DNA of 64,000 bases from assembly GCF_014168535.1 (NCBI RefSeq), contig NZ_CP060007.1, positions 3,596,001-3,660,000 on the forward strand, written 5' to 3'. The notes beneath the pieces are model-generated. The model saw only the letters and a list, made by a program, of their open reading frames with translations, ran no database searches and was not told the DNA's origin. Below are positions 46,438 through 56,845 of the stretch, one piece after another. The translations under genes were made by a program, and so were the position numbers. Within the stretch, counting starts at the first letter, position 1; each line of letters opens with the position of its first letter. Source of the stretch: Lacibacter sediminis (lineage in GTDB: Bacteria; Bacteroidota; Bacteroidia; Chitinophagales; Chitinophagaceae).

Positions 46438-47556
46438 TTATAACTTTAATACTTCACTGCCTGCCAATAAAAACGCACCTGTTCCATAATTCTGCCAGCT
46501 GTCGGCCGTTGCCGGCCCGGGATCAGCACCAATATTCTGAACCCATCCAACCTTTCCGCTTCCCTGTTGGCAAGCTAACATTGCATTCCACGCTTTTAAA
46601 ACAGCAGGCTGATATTCTGCCTTGCTTAAAAGTCCATTATTAATACCCCATGCTAAAGCAAAAGTGTAAAGGCCACTTCCACTTACTTCACCGTGATTAT
46701 ATGATTCAGGATACAATAAACTTGTTCTCCATAATCCATCTTCATGCTGAATGCTTTTGATTTTCTGTGACATTTCTTTAAATAAATTTTCATAAAAGGG
46801 TCTGTTCGAATAATTCTTCGGCAAGTCATTTAATAACAAAGCCAATCCTCCTAACACCCATCCATTACCTCTTGCCCAGAATACTTTTTTACCATTGCCT
46901 TCTTTTTTATCATTCGCATTACCTCTCCATAAAAACCGGGTATCCCTTGCAAACAAATGCTCTTCTTTATCATACAAAAGTTTATAGGTTTCGGCATAAT
47001 ACTTATCCATTTCTTTCAGAAGAGTAATATCGTTTGTTTGCTGCGCATAAGAAACAATTACCGGAGGAGCCATAAACAATGCATCGCACCACCACCATAA
47101 AATATTTTTTTCCTCAGGTTCATTTCCTTCTTTCTGCGCATTTTTCCATTCGTGCGGTTTATATAAATGGTCCTTTATAATATTAACCGTTGGTTCTAAT
47201 TTTACACCGGGTTCGCCTATTGAATTTAAGTAGAGATAGCTGTAACTGATAATGATATCATCTGCATGATAAAATCGCTCCCATGGCTTCCAGTCATTTT
47301 TAATAGCCATGCTTTTTAAAGCATCTGCGTAGGTTCTGTCATTTGTTGATTGGTGTGCTTTTGAAACCCCTGTGTAATACACCCCATTTGTCCAATCAGT
47401 AGGCGACTTTGCCATAATCGGATTTGCCTCTTGCCATTTTAAGGCTTTCAGCATGGCATCTTCTGTAGCATTTCGATCGATTGCCAGTGTTTTTTGTGAA
47501 ACCTTGCAGGCACTTAGTCCAAGGCAAATTACTATTATCAAAAAAACTTTGTTCAT
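46438..47556 (-). CDS. GH105 unsaturated rhamnogalacturonyl/glucuronyl hydrolase, lipoprotein
   Basis: This 372-aa lipoprotein has the signal [17 protein letters not shown] with the lipidated Cys17. The alpha/alpha-barrel includes the family motif [14 protein letters not shown], where Asp158 is the catalytic residue, and [14 protein letters not shown] near 228. The C-terminus is [21 protein letters not shown]105 removes the 4,5-unsaturated galacturonic or glucuronic acid from rhamnose-linked oligosaccharides made by lyases. It is translated 9 nt after the heparinase-like gene, so lyase and hydrolase are made together. GH105 and GH88 in one locus suggest two different unsaturated ends. Confidence 0.93.
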   Translation of the reverse strand: MNKVFLIIVICLGLSACKVSQKTLAIDRNATEDAMLKALKWQEANPIMAKSPTDWTNGVYYTGVSKAHQSTNDRTYADALKSMAIKNDWKPWERFYHADDIIISYSYLYLNSIGEPGVKLEPTVNIIKDHLYKPHEWKNAQKEGNEPEEKNILWWWCDALFMAPPVIVSYAQQTNDITLLKEMDKYYAETYKLLYDKEEHLFARDTRFLWRGNANDKKEGNGKKVFWARGNGWVLGGLALLLNDLPKNYSNRPFYENLFKEMSQKIKSIQHEDGLWRTSLLYPESYNHGEVSGSGLYTFALAWGINNGLLSKAEYQPAVLKAWNAMLACQQGSGKVGWVQNIGADPGPATADSWQNYGTGAFLLAGSEVLKL

Positions 47557-47565
47557 ATACTTTAA

Positions 47566-50169
47566 TTAATCATTATTAATAATTGTTTCAGTTAATTTAA
47601 ACCCTTCAGGATATGAAATTTTGAATTTACCATTAGCGTTTGAATTGCCGTTCTTACCGGATATAGTTAAACTCAATGAAACCGCCTTGGCATCAGCTGC
47701 AGTAACCGACCATTTTTGATATGAGAACTGAGTGCCGTTTCCTATATACAATTCGGCCAGTTGCGATTTGGCATTTAAAGTTAATACGGCATATCTACCT
47801 TTGAATTTTATTTGTAAGGCTTTGTCTTCAAATATTGAGTCATCATTATCCTGTGAAATAATCATTTGCTTAATGGCCTTTCCGTTAACGATGCTGTTTA
47901 CAATTACTCCTTTGAAGATGCCGTTCTGTAAAATACTTTCTACTGATTTTATCTGCCCCTCATTACTTGTTCCGGCAAATGACTCATATACTACTACAAA
48001 TGGGTTTCTCCATGCTTCTCCTTTCTTTCTTATGACAAGTGTGGGTGTTTGTTTGTCACTGTAAGCTTTTACAGATTCAACACTTGGTGGTGCTAATGCT
48101 TTTGTGTACTCTCTGTTTTTATCAGCCGTAACAAAAAGTTTCATTTTAACCGGCTGCTTCCCCAGCGCATTCGCTTCAAATAAAACTTCAAGATCTTTCT
48201 CATACTTATTTGAGGTTTCCACAGTATTAAAATAATGCCAGCCCGGATTCATAAACTTTCGTTCTCTTCCCCATTTTTCTGGTCCTTTGAATTTATATCT
48301 GTCTTCATCGGATTGTAAAACAAAATCCTGATCGCTTGTATTAAAAATTAACGAGTCACCAATATTATGATAGATATAATCATGATATTGATTTGGCAGT
48401 TTTGATTCAGATCTGAAAATATCTACATAATAGCCCGTAGCCGTTGAGGTACGAATGATGCCCACTGTTCTTTCCTGTTTTGCTTCTGCACTATCACCCT
48501 TATCATCTATAAAGCCTGATATAGTAAATGAATAATTACCGGATACCGGTTTTTTATAAGCAAGAGGCTCCATGGCTACTTTATTAACCGTATTAATGGC
48601 CAGGTTCACCCATCCGCCTTCTCCACGAGAGTAGCCATTCACAACTATAGTATTATGACTTGCAAAAAGTCTGTAATAATTTTCATGAATTTCAGTTGTG
48701 TAAGAACCTTTCCCTGCTTTCGTACCTAATACATGTCCTTGTCCATACAGTTCCATATTCATGCCGCTTGCATGTCCATGAATAAAAGCGCCACCACCTA
48801 CAAATGTCATCAGCCCATGCTTAGGATTTGCTGATGAACTTAAATTCCTTTGTAAAAGAATTCCGGCAAAAGGCAGTTCAACTGTAACAGGTTTAGGATA
48901 CGTTTTTACTTCTCCAACAATTTCAGGGCAATACCATAGCAACTTAAGGGGCTCTTCAAAATAAGGTTCAGGTATATAAGATCTTGGATTCAGCTGTGAT
49001 CTATTATAAGCCGGTTCCTGTAAAGCTGTATTCAACAAACTGCCAAATTCATTTTGGATTGAAGAGGAATTCTCCAACTTACCCAGAAAATATGCCAGCT
49101 CATAATTAACAATTGGATGTCGATAGCTGCGGCCCCCATCTCCAAAAAGTATTTGTTGTGTATTGTTAGGATATGTGAGATAGTACGGAAGAGTAACTGC
49201 ACTCAGAATTTCAGGATACTTACGGCCAAGATGCAGACTTGAATCTAATTTTGTCAGAAGAGTCATCAAGTAAGTACTAAGTTTTGCAACACCTGATGAA
49301 TAGTTTAAACTTTCAGGCCAATTGATTTCTTTCTTATACACCGCTGCAACTTTTGCTAATGCGTCCTGATGAGTAGTGTCTCTGGTAAGATAATATTGCA
49401 AGAAGTAATTTCTTTCTGATTCACTATTCAAGGCAAGCGTATTACACACCAAACTTGAACTTTCTAATACAGGCCAGTTACAATCTACAATCCCTCTTCC
49501 CAATGCCAGATTCACGTACGTACGAAATATTGTTTCAGCTTCTGTAACAGAAACTGTTTCATACGTATCTGTTACAAAATTATACCCCTTACCTCCCTTT
49601 GAGATATAAGGATAAATAAAATCGTACAGAACCGGCATTTGTGCGCCAACTTCTCTTGATTCACGCAGATGATCGTCCTGGTAAATGAGGCCTCCGTTAA
49701 ACGGAGTTTCAGAAGCTTTCAACTGCAACATTGATTTTAAGAACGTATAAAACACAGAAGTACTGTATTTCACATACTTTTCATCATTCGTTAAAAAGTA
49801 AATAATACTGCAATCAATGGCATTTTTTAAATAATGCTGCAATTTATTTCTTCTGTAAGCTGCTTCTTTATCAGGATTATTAATATAGAAAAATGGGGGT
49901 ATTTGTCCGGGCTTTTGAGCACTCAGGTCAAAAGGCAACCCGCTTAAATACTGCTTTGGATTTTCGTAATAAGCAGCAACATCAGCCTGAACCCTGTTTA
50001 CAAAAGCTTGATAATAGTCTTTTTTCCATTTATGTTTTTCAATATTATGCAGGATAGCCTGCTTATCATCAGGCTTCACCCAAATCATTGGCCTTACCGT
50101 TGTTTGGGCAAATACAGAATTACAAAACACTGTAATAAAAAATAATGAGCAACAAAAAAACTTCAGCAT
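47566..50169 (-). CDS. Heparinase II/III-like polysaccharide lyase (PL37/PL40-type)
   Basis: This 867-aa exported lyase (signal peptide to about residue 21) has an N-terminal alpha/alpha toroid at about 35-420 (RESREVGAQMPVLYDFIYPY). A heparinase II/III-like beta-sandwich follows from about 430, with the histidine-rich motif GGGAFIHGHASGMNMELYG at 458-476 (His464, His466) and ENYYRLFASHNTIVVNG around 495. The histidine-tyrosine pair acts in beta-elimination in this fold. The motif is reminiscent of PL37 and PL40, both with ulvan-active members. The C-terminal 150 residues form another beta domain. Which uronate linkage is cut is not shown by sequence. Confidence 0.85.
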   Translation of the reverse strand: MLKFFCCSLFFITVFCNSVFAQTTVRPMIWVKPDDKQAILHNIEKHKWKKDYYQAFVNRVQADVAAYYENPKQYLSGLPFDLSAQKPGQIPPFFYINNPDKEAAYRRNKLQHYLKNAIDCSIIYFLTNDEKYVKYSTSVFYTFLKSMLQLKASETPFNGGLIYQDDHLRESREVGAQMPVLYDFIYPYISKGGKGYNFVTDTYETVSVTEAETIFRTYVNLALGRGIVDCNWPVLESSSLVCNTLALNSESERNYFLQYYLTRDTTHQDALAKVAAVYKKEINWPESLNYSSGVAKLSTYLMTLLTKLDSSLHLGRKYPEILSAVTLPYYLTYPNNTQQILFGDGGRSYRHPIVNYELAYFLGKLENSSSIQNEFGSLLNTALQEPAYNRSQLNPRSYIPEPYFEEPLKLLWYCPEIVGEVKTYPKPVTVELPFAGILLQRNLSSSANPKHGLMTFVGGGAFIHGHASGMNMELYGQGHVLGTKAGKGSYTTEIHENYYRLFASHNTIVVNGYSRGEGGWVNLAINTVNKVAMEPLAYKKPVSGNYSFTISGFIDDKGDSAEAKQERTVGIIRTSTATGYYVDIFRSESKLPNQYHDYIYHNIGDSLIFNTSDQDFVLQSDEDRYKFKGPEKWGRERKFMNPGWHYFNTVETSNKYEKDLEVLFEANALGKQPVKMKLFVTADKNREYTKALAPPSVESVKAYSDKQTPTLVIRKKGEAWRNPFVVVYESFAGTSNEGQIKSVESILQNGIFKGVIVNSIVNGKAIKQMIISQDNDDSIFEDKALQIKFKGRYAVLTLNAKSQLAELYIGNGTQFSYQKWSVTAADAKAVSLSLTISGKNGNSNANGKFKISYPEGFKLTETIINND

Positions 50170-50255
50170 AAATATGAATTAATAAAAATCATTTTAATAA
50201 TTAGTATAATTATTAAACATTGGGTATAATGAATAAGCAATGAACTAAGCAGGTA

Positions 50256-51155
50256 TTAATTTACGGTAACATTAAATTCTTTCACTACTTCTTTAGAATC
50301 AGTTTGATTATTGTTGCTTGCTACAAAAACCACTTTATATGTTCCTGCTTTCGTAAACACATAGCTGTAATTTGTAACCAGATTAGAGCTGAGTGCTTTT
50401 ATAGCAATTCCGGTACTTGGCATAACTGAATTTGTATTGAAACCTTTTGAAATAGCCCAATCATCATCCTTTGCACTATTGGCAGCTACCAAAGGATGAG
50501 TAAAACTGTTATTAGTATTAGAAGTAACAGGGATGTTCCAAAAATTAGCTGCATCACCTGCAAAATCAAAAGAAGCAAACCCTGCGAAATAGACATTATT
50601 TGCATTGGTATAACTCTGATTCGGAAAAACAGTTTTAACACTAAAATTACTTACTGTTAGCTGTCTTTGACTCTTAGTTTCATCCTCTGTTTGAAATCTG
50701 AAAGCTACATAAATAGGCTTGCCTTCAACTTTGTATGGATTCAACTCAACTGTATCAGTTCCGGGAACTGTTACCTGACTGCTAACATCAACCCAATTTG
50801 CTGCTGCTATTTCAGTTTGATTATAGTTTCCTGAAAAATTATTTGATACTAAAATTTTCAAATTAGTAGCAGTACTGCTCCCTGCGGCTGTTGCTAAGGC
50901 AGTTGTAAATATCATAGAAGAAACACCTCCTGAGGCAGTGTAAATATCTTTACTGTAATAATCATTGCCCGGTTCTCCGGAATAAAAAACAAGATTGTAG
51001 GGAAGACCGCTAATGATAAATTTAGCTGTGTCTCCAACATTGAATGTTGATTTATTGATCGCAATATCAACTTCTGGTTTTTTTACAGCATCCTTCAGGC
51101 ATGAGGAAAAACTAATTACCCCAACAATACATAGATAAAAAATGAACTGTTTCAT
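50256..51155 (-). CDS. DUF5017-like surface lipoprotein (SusE/SGBP-type)
   Basis: This 299-aa lipoprotein has a signal ending in SFSSC with the lipidated Cys19. The N-terminal part is PKD/Ig-like (VDIAINKSTFNVGDTAKFIISG), and the rest carries DUF5017-style sequence including FAGDAANFWNIPV and DDDWAISKGF. It ends in an Ig-like strand set, YKVVFVASN to VVKEFNVTVN. Proteins at this place after susD usually bind glycan at the surface. It lies 14 nt after susD2 and is followed by an 86-nt gap before the lyase gene. A truncated relative of its C-terminus lies at 42123-42356. Confidence 0.85.
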   Translation of the reverse strand: MKQFIFYLCIVGVISFSSCLKDAVKKPEVDIAINKSTFNVGDTAKFIISGLPYNLVFYSGEPGNDYYSKDIYTASGGVSSMIFTTALATAAGSSTATNLKILVSNNFSGNYNQTEIAAANWVDVSSQVTVPGTDTVELNPYKVEGKPIYVAFRFQTEDETKSQRQLTVSNFSVKTVFPNQSYTNANNVYFAGFASFDFAGDAANFWNIPVTSNTNNSFTHPLVAANSAKDDDWAISKGFNTNSVMPSTGIAIKALSSNLVTNYSYVFTKAGTYKVVFVASNNNQTDSKEVVKEFNVTVN

Positions 51156-51169
51156 AATTATATTAAATT

Positions 51170-53287
51170 TTAAAACCCTGGATTTTGAGTTGACAACTTG
51201 TTATAGAGAATTTCTGAAAGAGGGATTGGCAAAAAGATATCCTTTTCAGAAATATTATTGGGACCCGTAGAAAAAATATTAGAAGCAGCATTGAATGGTG
51301 CAGCGTTTCTTGGAATTGTGTAAGGTCCGTAAAGCTTTGTTCCATCAGGGTTGAGTTCATCACTACCTGACCCGACTTCAACACCTATCTTTCTAACGGT
51401 TTCTATTAAAATACCCCAACGCTTTAAATCCTGCCTTCTCAAATTTTCAAAAGCTAATTCTCTTAAGCGCTCATCTCTGATTAATTTGATAAACTTTTCA
51501 GCACTATTATAATCGCTCGTACTTAAATCTGCAGAAGGCGGAAATTCTGCAACTGCTGTTGCAGCAACTCCGGCATACGTTAAAGTGGCTGTACCATTTG
51601 CAACAGCACCGGAAGTATGTGTTGGACCGGTAGCTCCGGAAGTGCCTGCCGTTGTTACAGTATATAAGCGGCCACCATTTACAACTTGGGTATTTAATGT
51701 ATAAGCTGTGCTGGCAGTCCATGCTGTGCCCACCACAACGGTCGGCAAAGTTTGGTAGCAATCACCCGTTGTAACTAAGTTTACTTTAGTTACTGCCCCC
51801 CCTGTTACAACACCTGTAGCTCTTGGATCTTCATTCAGGTATGGCCTGCCGGCAATGGTTTGTGTGCGTAAGTTTCTCGTTCCCCCAACAAATGTAATGG
51901 GAGGTGTAGTGCCTGCTCTGTAACCAGACCCTCCGGTTAAAACAGTTACAGAAGCGATTCCTCTTGAATTTTTTGTTTCTCCATACCCTCTTCTTCTCAC
52001 TAAATTGATAGCATCTACCGGACTAATTCCTGCAATGGTACCAATTGAAGAAGGTCCATTAGCAATACCCTCAGCTTCTGCAAACATCAGCAATACATCT
52101 GCATACCTCAACAAAGGAAAACATTGGGAGGATACGAGTCCTGCAGTGGTTGTAATGGGTTCATAATACCTTCTCCATTTGCCGGGCTCTCTGTTCCATT
52201 TGGAATCGGCTGCTGCAAAATAGGTCATTGGATTGGGAGTAGTTGCTGAAGAATTACCGTACCAAAATGGGGCAATATTCCAGTCTCTCCGTAAATCACC
52301 TGATGCATAAGTATAGTATGCCCTGGGATTGGTTCGTTCCCATCCTGAAACAGTTGCCAATAGCCCACTGGTGGCAGTAATGCCAACCCTTGGTACCCAT
52401 TGTTCACGCAATGTCGCATCAGTTAAACCAGTGATGGCCGATATCTGCCACATCGTTTCCCTGTTTACATTATCATAAACATTGGAAGAATGATTGATGA
52501 AAACCTGCTGATAATCCGGAGTAAGTTTATGTAAGCCGGAAGCAATTACCTTCTGTGCCCAGGCTGATGCCTCCGCATACCTCTTTGTATCATTAACAGG
52601 CGCACCGGCAGCAAATAAACACACTCTTGCAAGTATACCTTGCACTACGGTTTGCGTAACCCTTTCATTATAGGAAACTTTCGAAGCAGTTCTTGAGGAT
52701 AAAAGATTTTCTGCTTCCGTCATTTCTGCAATTACATAATCATACACTTCTTTTGACTTTGTAAAAGCAATCTGCGCATCAGCCAAAGACTTTGTGGAGC
52801 TTTTTCTTAAAGGAATATCACCGAACCATTGAGTAGCAAGAAATAAATAATGCGCTCTTAAAAATTTAGCCTCTCCTATATAGGCATCCTTTTCGTCTTT
52901 AGAAAGTGTTGTACTGTTGTCAATATTTTCGAGAAAGATATTAGCCCTTTCTATACCACCAAAAAATATACCCCACCAACCTCTCACATAGGAAGAAGCA
53001 CTTGTTGAATTGTAGTGCGTAGGATAATCATTGTTGCTTACCCTTTGGTTTGATGTGGATTCATCGGTACCTAAATAAGCATGTCTTGCCCTTTCATTTA
53101 AACCCTCCTGGTAAAAAGGATATCCACTAAACAGGGGGTCATAGATACCATTAATAGCGAGATCAATTTCCTGTTTGTTTCGAAAGAAATTGGATGAAGT
53201 TGGAAAGCCAGGCTCGGTTTCCAGTAACTTCTTACATGATACGTTTGTCAATGAGACAAGCAAAATGAGTATGTGAATATTCTTCAT
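51170..53287 (-). CDS. SusD/RagB-like lipoprotein with a ~140-residue insertion
   Basis: This is a 705-aa SusD-type lipoprotein (lipidated Cys18 in LTNVSC). The family core is present: AKFLRAHYLFLATQWFGDIPL near 145, LLRYADVLLMFAEAEGIANG near 392, and ERLRELAFENLRRQDLKRWG near 606. Between the helix INLVRRRGYGE (about 428-437) and that last motif, where SusD proteins normally have a short loop, there are about 140 extra residues (about 443-583). They contain GGSGYRAGTTPPITFVGG and GGRLYTVTTAGTSGATGPTH, which resemble repeats of phage tail-fibre and surface-adhesin proteins. The insert may add a second glycan-binding surface. Its SusC partner is 9 nt upstream. Confidence 0.93.
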   Translation of the reverse strand: MKNIHILILLVSLTNVSCKKLLETEPGFPTSSNFFRNKQEIDLAINGIYDPLFSGYPFYQEGLNERARHAYLGTDESTSNQRVSNNDYPTHYNSTSASSYVRGWWGIFFGGIERANIFLENIDNSTTLSKDEKDAYIGEAKFLRAHYLFLATQWFGDIPLRKSSTKSLADAQIAFTKSKEVYDYVIAEMTEAENLLSSRTASKVSYNERVTQTVVQGILARVCLFAAGAPVNDTKRYAEASAWAQKVIASGLHKLTPDYQQVFINHSSNVYDNVNRETMWQISAITGLTDATLREQWVPRVGITATSGLLATVSGWERTNPRAYYTYASGDLRRDWNIAPFWYGNSSATTPNPMTYFAAADSKWNREPGKWRRYYEPITTTAGLVSSQCFPLLRYADVLLMFAEAEGIANGPSSIGTIAGISPVDAINLVRRRGYGETKNSRGIASVTVLTGGSGYRAGTTPPITFVGGTRNLRTQTIAGRPYLNEDPRATGVVTGGAVTKVNLVTTGDCYQTLPTVVVGTAWTASTAYTLNTQVVNGGRLYTVTTAGTSGATGPTHTSGAVANGTATLTYAGVAATAVAEFPPSADLSTSDYNSAEKFIKLIRDERLRELAFENLRRQDLKRWGILIETVRKIGVEVGSGSDELNPDGTKLYGPYTIPRNAAPFNAASNIFSTGPNNISEKDIFLPIPLSEILYNKLSTQNPGF

Positions 53288-53296
53288 GACAGTAGA

Positions 53297-56200
53297 TTAA
53301 AAAGTAATGTTTATACCAAATGTTACGGTAGTAGCGTATGGATACGCAGAAAAATCATAAGCAGGAAACAGTCCTGTACCCAATGTATTTATTTCAGGAT
53401 CGGTTCCTGTATACTTTGTAAGGATGAACAGGTTTTGTCCTGATGCATTCACCGAAACAGATTTCATTCCTAATTTCTTTGCCGCCTTTGCGGAAATGGT
53501 ATAGGAAATCTGTGCTGTTTTCAACCGGATGAAAGACGCATCTTCAATAATTCTTGAGCTACTTACATTAATTGAATTAGCTCTTACCCGTGGTGCATAG
53601 TTGCTGGGATTTGTGGGAGTCCACCGATCATTATAACTGGCAAACTGATTCTGCGAAATTGTTGACCCGCTTTCAAGATAAAAGCGATTCATGTTCATTG
53701 CCTGGTTACCGTATGAAAAATTGAAGAATAAGGTTAAACTGATATTCTTATACCGGATATTATTATTAAACCCACCATAGAACTTTGGAAGTGCCCTGCC
53801 AATGATACCCTGATCGTTATCATCAATTACACCATCATTGTTAATGTCTTTATACTTAGGATCACCAGGCATAACTGTAGTTCTTGTAGCACCAAGCAAT
53901 CCGCCATTGGGAGCTTTTACATCATCTTTTAAAGCATATACTCCGTTGGGTAATTTATCAAAGTCTGCATATTGATAAACACCAACATAAGTGAATCCAT
54001 AAAACTGTCCGATAGATTGTCCAACCTGTGTGATGTAGTTCGGAAATGTATATTTAGTTTCTGCAGCATTAATCAAATTCTGTGCACCGTCCGCCAACTC
54101 CAACAATTTGTTATTATTAAAGGAAATATTAAAACTATTGTTCCAGCTAAAATTTTTCTTATTTAAAACTTCTGTGTTAAGAGTGATTTCAAATCCGGTA
54201 TTTTGAATCTTACCAACATTGATGAGTCCGCTGGTATAACCACTGCTGATCGGGAAAGAAGCATTTAAAAGTAAATCACGGGTTTTCTTTTTATAGTAAT
54301 CCAGTTCTATTCCCAAACGTCCTTTAAATGTTGAAAATTCCAGGCCGGCATCAAATTGTGATGTCGTTTCCCATTTCAAATCTTTATTACCCAAACGCTG
54401 TATATAATAGCCGTTTAAGTATTGGTTGTTGACTACCACTCCCGATACATTGCTGAAGCCGATAGGTGACAAATAAGGAAAATCTGAAATCCGGTTGTTG
54501 CCCGTTAATCCGTAGTTCACCCTTGCTTTTAAATCCTTAATAAAATTCACGCCTTGCATGAATTTTTCCTCATCAACTCTCCATGCAATTCCTCCCGATG
54601 GAAAATAGCCCCACTTCTTTCCTTCTGCGAATTTGGATGAGCCATCAGCTCTGAAGCTTCCCTTTAAAATATATCTGCCAAATAGTTTATAATCTGCTGT
54701 CGTTCCAAATCCCAATAAATTAGCATCGGAGTAGCCTTGTTGAAAAACAGGCTGAATAACGCCGGAGGTAAGCCCACGGATTCCCAAGCCTGAATTCACA
54801 ACCTGGTTTGCAGTAATAGATGTGTTGTGCGTGCGCCTCCATTGTTGCGATGCCAATGCGGTAACACTGAATGATGATTTTTTACGTAATGATTTTGTGT
54901 AGGTAAGAATATTATCAAGTGTAAAATTGTTCGTTTGCGTGTTGGCAAGGGATCCATTGGGTCCTAATGTAGTTGACCTGCCTGAATTGGTAAATTCATT
55001 ATCAAATTGTTCATTTCTGCCGTTAGCAATTGAAACACCTGCATTCAAACGATATTTAATTTGTTTTGTGATATCATAATTGAAAACAATACTTGAAAAA
55101 AAGGTATTCGTAAATCGTGCGTTATATTGATTTTTCAATGAAATAAGTGGGTTGATCACCAATTGCGGATTACTACCTGCGCCGGGTTCATCATCAAACA
55201 ATGCTTCGTCCAGGCCACTGCTGTCAAAATTGATAGTGGTGGGTCTGTATATCCACGCTCTGTACAGTAAATTATTACGGGGATCATTCGCCAGAGAACT
55301 CATCGACTCCTGGTTTCTCGGGAAAGTGCCATAAGACTTCGTGTGTGAATAATTAATATTAGCAGTGATTTTCATTTTATTTGTAAGCCGCTGATCCAGG
55401 TTAAGTCTGCCCTGGTACCTGGTAAAGCCTGAGTTTACCAACAGACCTTTTTGATTTGTATAACCTCCGGAAACAAGATACTTTGTTGATTTACCATCAC
55501 CTCCATCTACAGAAAAGAAATGATTATGAAAAGGAGCATCCTGAAAAATCAAATCCTGAAAATCTAACGATTTGGCACGTGCGTAATCTTTTGCTGAATA
55601 AACAGGTCTTGCCGGATCTACTGGCAAACCGGTTATACTGTTCTTGTTGAAATATTTTTCGTTGGTAAAAACAGAATCTATTTCAAACTGAAGATTGATG
55701 AATTCCTCTGCATTCATCAAATCGAATTTTTTGTTTGTGCGGCTGACACCAAAAAAACTCCTGTAAGAAAATACAGCCTTTTTACCACTCCCCTGTTTCG
55801 TATTAATAATTACAACACCATTGGCAGCTCTGGATCCATATATTGCAGTAGAAGATGCATCTTTCAGAACAGTAATTGATTCTATTTCGTTAGGATTAAG
55901 ATTATTGTTGTTAGGATCTTCTACTGCCAAACCATCAATAATGTATAACGGTGCATTTGAGTTATTAATAGAGCTGGCTCCTCTTATTACGATGTTGAAA
56001 TTATCTCCCGGCTGTCCATCACGTGCCTGTACCTGTACACCTGCGATTCGACCACCTAAAGCTTCTTCGAATGAACGCACAGGTGCTTTTTGAATTTCCT
56101 TTACACTTACCGTACCAATTGAACCCGTTAAATCTTTTCGCTTTTGTACATTACCATAACCAAGATCAACTGAAACCACAACTTCTGACAACTCGTTGAC

Positions 56201-56623
56201 AGATTCCTTCATTTTTACATTCAGAACAACAGTGTTTGAAACACGGATTTCCTGCAGTTCATATCCAACGGAACTAAACACTAAAACTGCACTTTTCGCA
56301 GGAACTTTAATCGAAAAATTTCCGTCGGCATTAGTGCTTGTAGCTCTCCTTGTACCTTTCAATGTTACTGTAACATCGGGCAATGGATTATTTCCATCTT
56401 CTGCCGTAACTGTTCCATTGACAACAACTGAATCTGCAGTAAAGGAATGATTCAATGATAAAAATTCAGTGCTCGCTGCATTTGATTTTGTTTTACCTGC
56501 AAAAGCAATACTTTGAATTACCAGCATTAAAATGAGAACCGGTAACATTCTGAAAACAGTAACAGCATTGCTAAAAGAGATGCATTTTTTGGAGTAGAGA
56601 TTGTAAGGGCTCATTGCATTCAT
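53297..56623 (-). CDS. SusC/RagA-like TonB-dependent outer-membrane transporter (rhamnose-glycan PUL)
   Basis: This 1108-aa protein has a long signal region with its hydrophobic core at about 26-42, and a carboxypeptidase-regulatory-like domain with VNGTVTAEDGNNPLPDVTVT at about 67-140. The SusC signature ELSEVVVSVDLGYGNVQKRK, the plug motifs GGRIAGVQV and LKDASSTAIYGSRAANG, and a barrel ending TTVTFGINITF follow. It would import the oligosaccharides bound by the SusD encoded 9 nt downstream. It is the first gene of the minus-strand PUL, with an 833-bp upstream region shared with GH106. A hairpin lies 12 nt before its start codon. Confidence 0.95.
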   Translation of the reverse strand: MNAMSPYNLYSKKCISFSNAVTVFRMLPVLILMLVIQSIAFAGKTKSNAASTEFLSLNHSFTADSVVVNGTVTAEDGNNPLPDVTVTLKGTRRATSTNADGNFSIKVPAKSAVLVFSSVGYELQEIRVSNTVVLNVKMKESVNELSEVVVSVDLGYGNVQKRKDLTGSIGTVSVKEIQKAPVRSFEEALGGRIAGVQVQARDGQPGDNFNIVIRGASSINNSNAPLYIIDGLAVEDPNNNNLNPNEIESITVLKDASSTAIYGSRAANGVVIINTKQGSGKKAVFSYRSFFGVSRTNKKFDLMNAEEFINLQFEIDSVFTNEKYFNKNSITGLPVDPARPVYSAKDYARAKSLDFQDLIFQDAPFHNHFFSVDGGDGKSTKYLVSGGYTNQKGLLVNSGFTRYQGRLNLDQRLTNKMKITANINYSHTKSYGTFPRNQESMSSLANDPRNNLLYRAWIYRPTTINFDSSGLDEALFDDEPGAGSNPQLVINPLISLKNQYNARFTNTFFSSIVFNYDITKQIKYRLNAGVSIANGRNEQFDNEFTNSGRSTTLGPNGSLANTQTNNFTLDNILTYTKSLRKKSSFSVTALASQQWRRTHNTSITANQVVNSGLGIRGLTSGVIQPVFQQGYSDANLLGFGTTADYKLFGRYILKGSFRADGSSKFAEGKKWGYFPSGGIAWRVDEEKFMQGVNFIKDLKARVNYGLTGNNRISDFPYLSPIGFSNVSGVVVNNQYLNGYYIQRLGNKDLKWETTSQFDAGLEFSTFKGRLGIELDYYKKKTRDLLLNASFPISSGYTSGLINVGKIQNTGFEITLNTEVLNKKNFSWNNSFNISFNNNKLLELADGAQNLINAAETKYTFPNYITQVGQSIGQFYGFTYVGVYQYADFDKLPNGVYALKDDVKAPNGGLLGATRTTVMPGDPKYKDINNDGVIDDNDQGIIGRALPKFYGGFNNNIRYKNISLTLFFNFSYGNQAMNMNRFYLESGSTISQNQFASYNDRWTPTNPSNYAPRVRANSINVSSSRIIEDASFIRLKTAQISYTISAKAAKKLGMKSVSVNASGQNLFILTKYTGTDPEINTLGTGLFPAYDFSAYPYATTVTFGINITF

Positions 56624-56635
56624 AATTTACATTTT

Positions 56636-56655
56636 GCACATAGATTTTTATGTGC
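56636..56655 (-). promoter_or_regulatory. Hairpin in the susC2 leader
   Basis: GCACATA at 56636-56642 pairs with TATGTGC at 56649-56655 around a 6-nt loop. It ends 12 nt before the susC2 start codon at 56623, so in the mRNA it would lie next to the ribosome-binding region. It could affect translation or be chance. Confidence 0.3.
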
Positions 56656-56745
56656 GAAGATTTTATTAGAAAATTCGGCAGATGATTTCATAGGTAATTC
56701 CTGATCAGGATAGAAGAAAATGTAATTACTTAAGTATAGTATTGA

Positions 56746-56757
56746 TAGACCGGTCTA
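56746..56757. promoter_or_regulatory. Perfect 12-bp palindrome upstream of susC2
   Basis: TAGACCGGTCTA reads the same on both strands. It is 122 bp upstream of susC2 in the shared region with GH106, where a regulator such as the GntR-family protein of this locus could bind. I did not find a second exact copy in the window. Confidence 0.35.
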
Positions 56758-56845
56758 ATAATACACCCGGACGATGAATCATGTAAACTGCAAACATCAG
56801 TTCCGTTTTACTTAATCACATTAACACTTATATCACAGGAAAACA

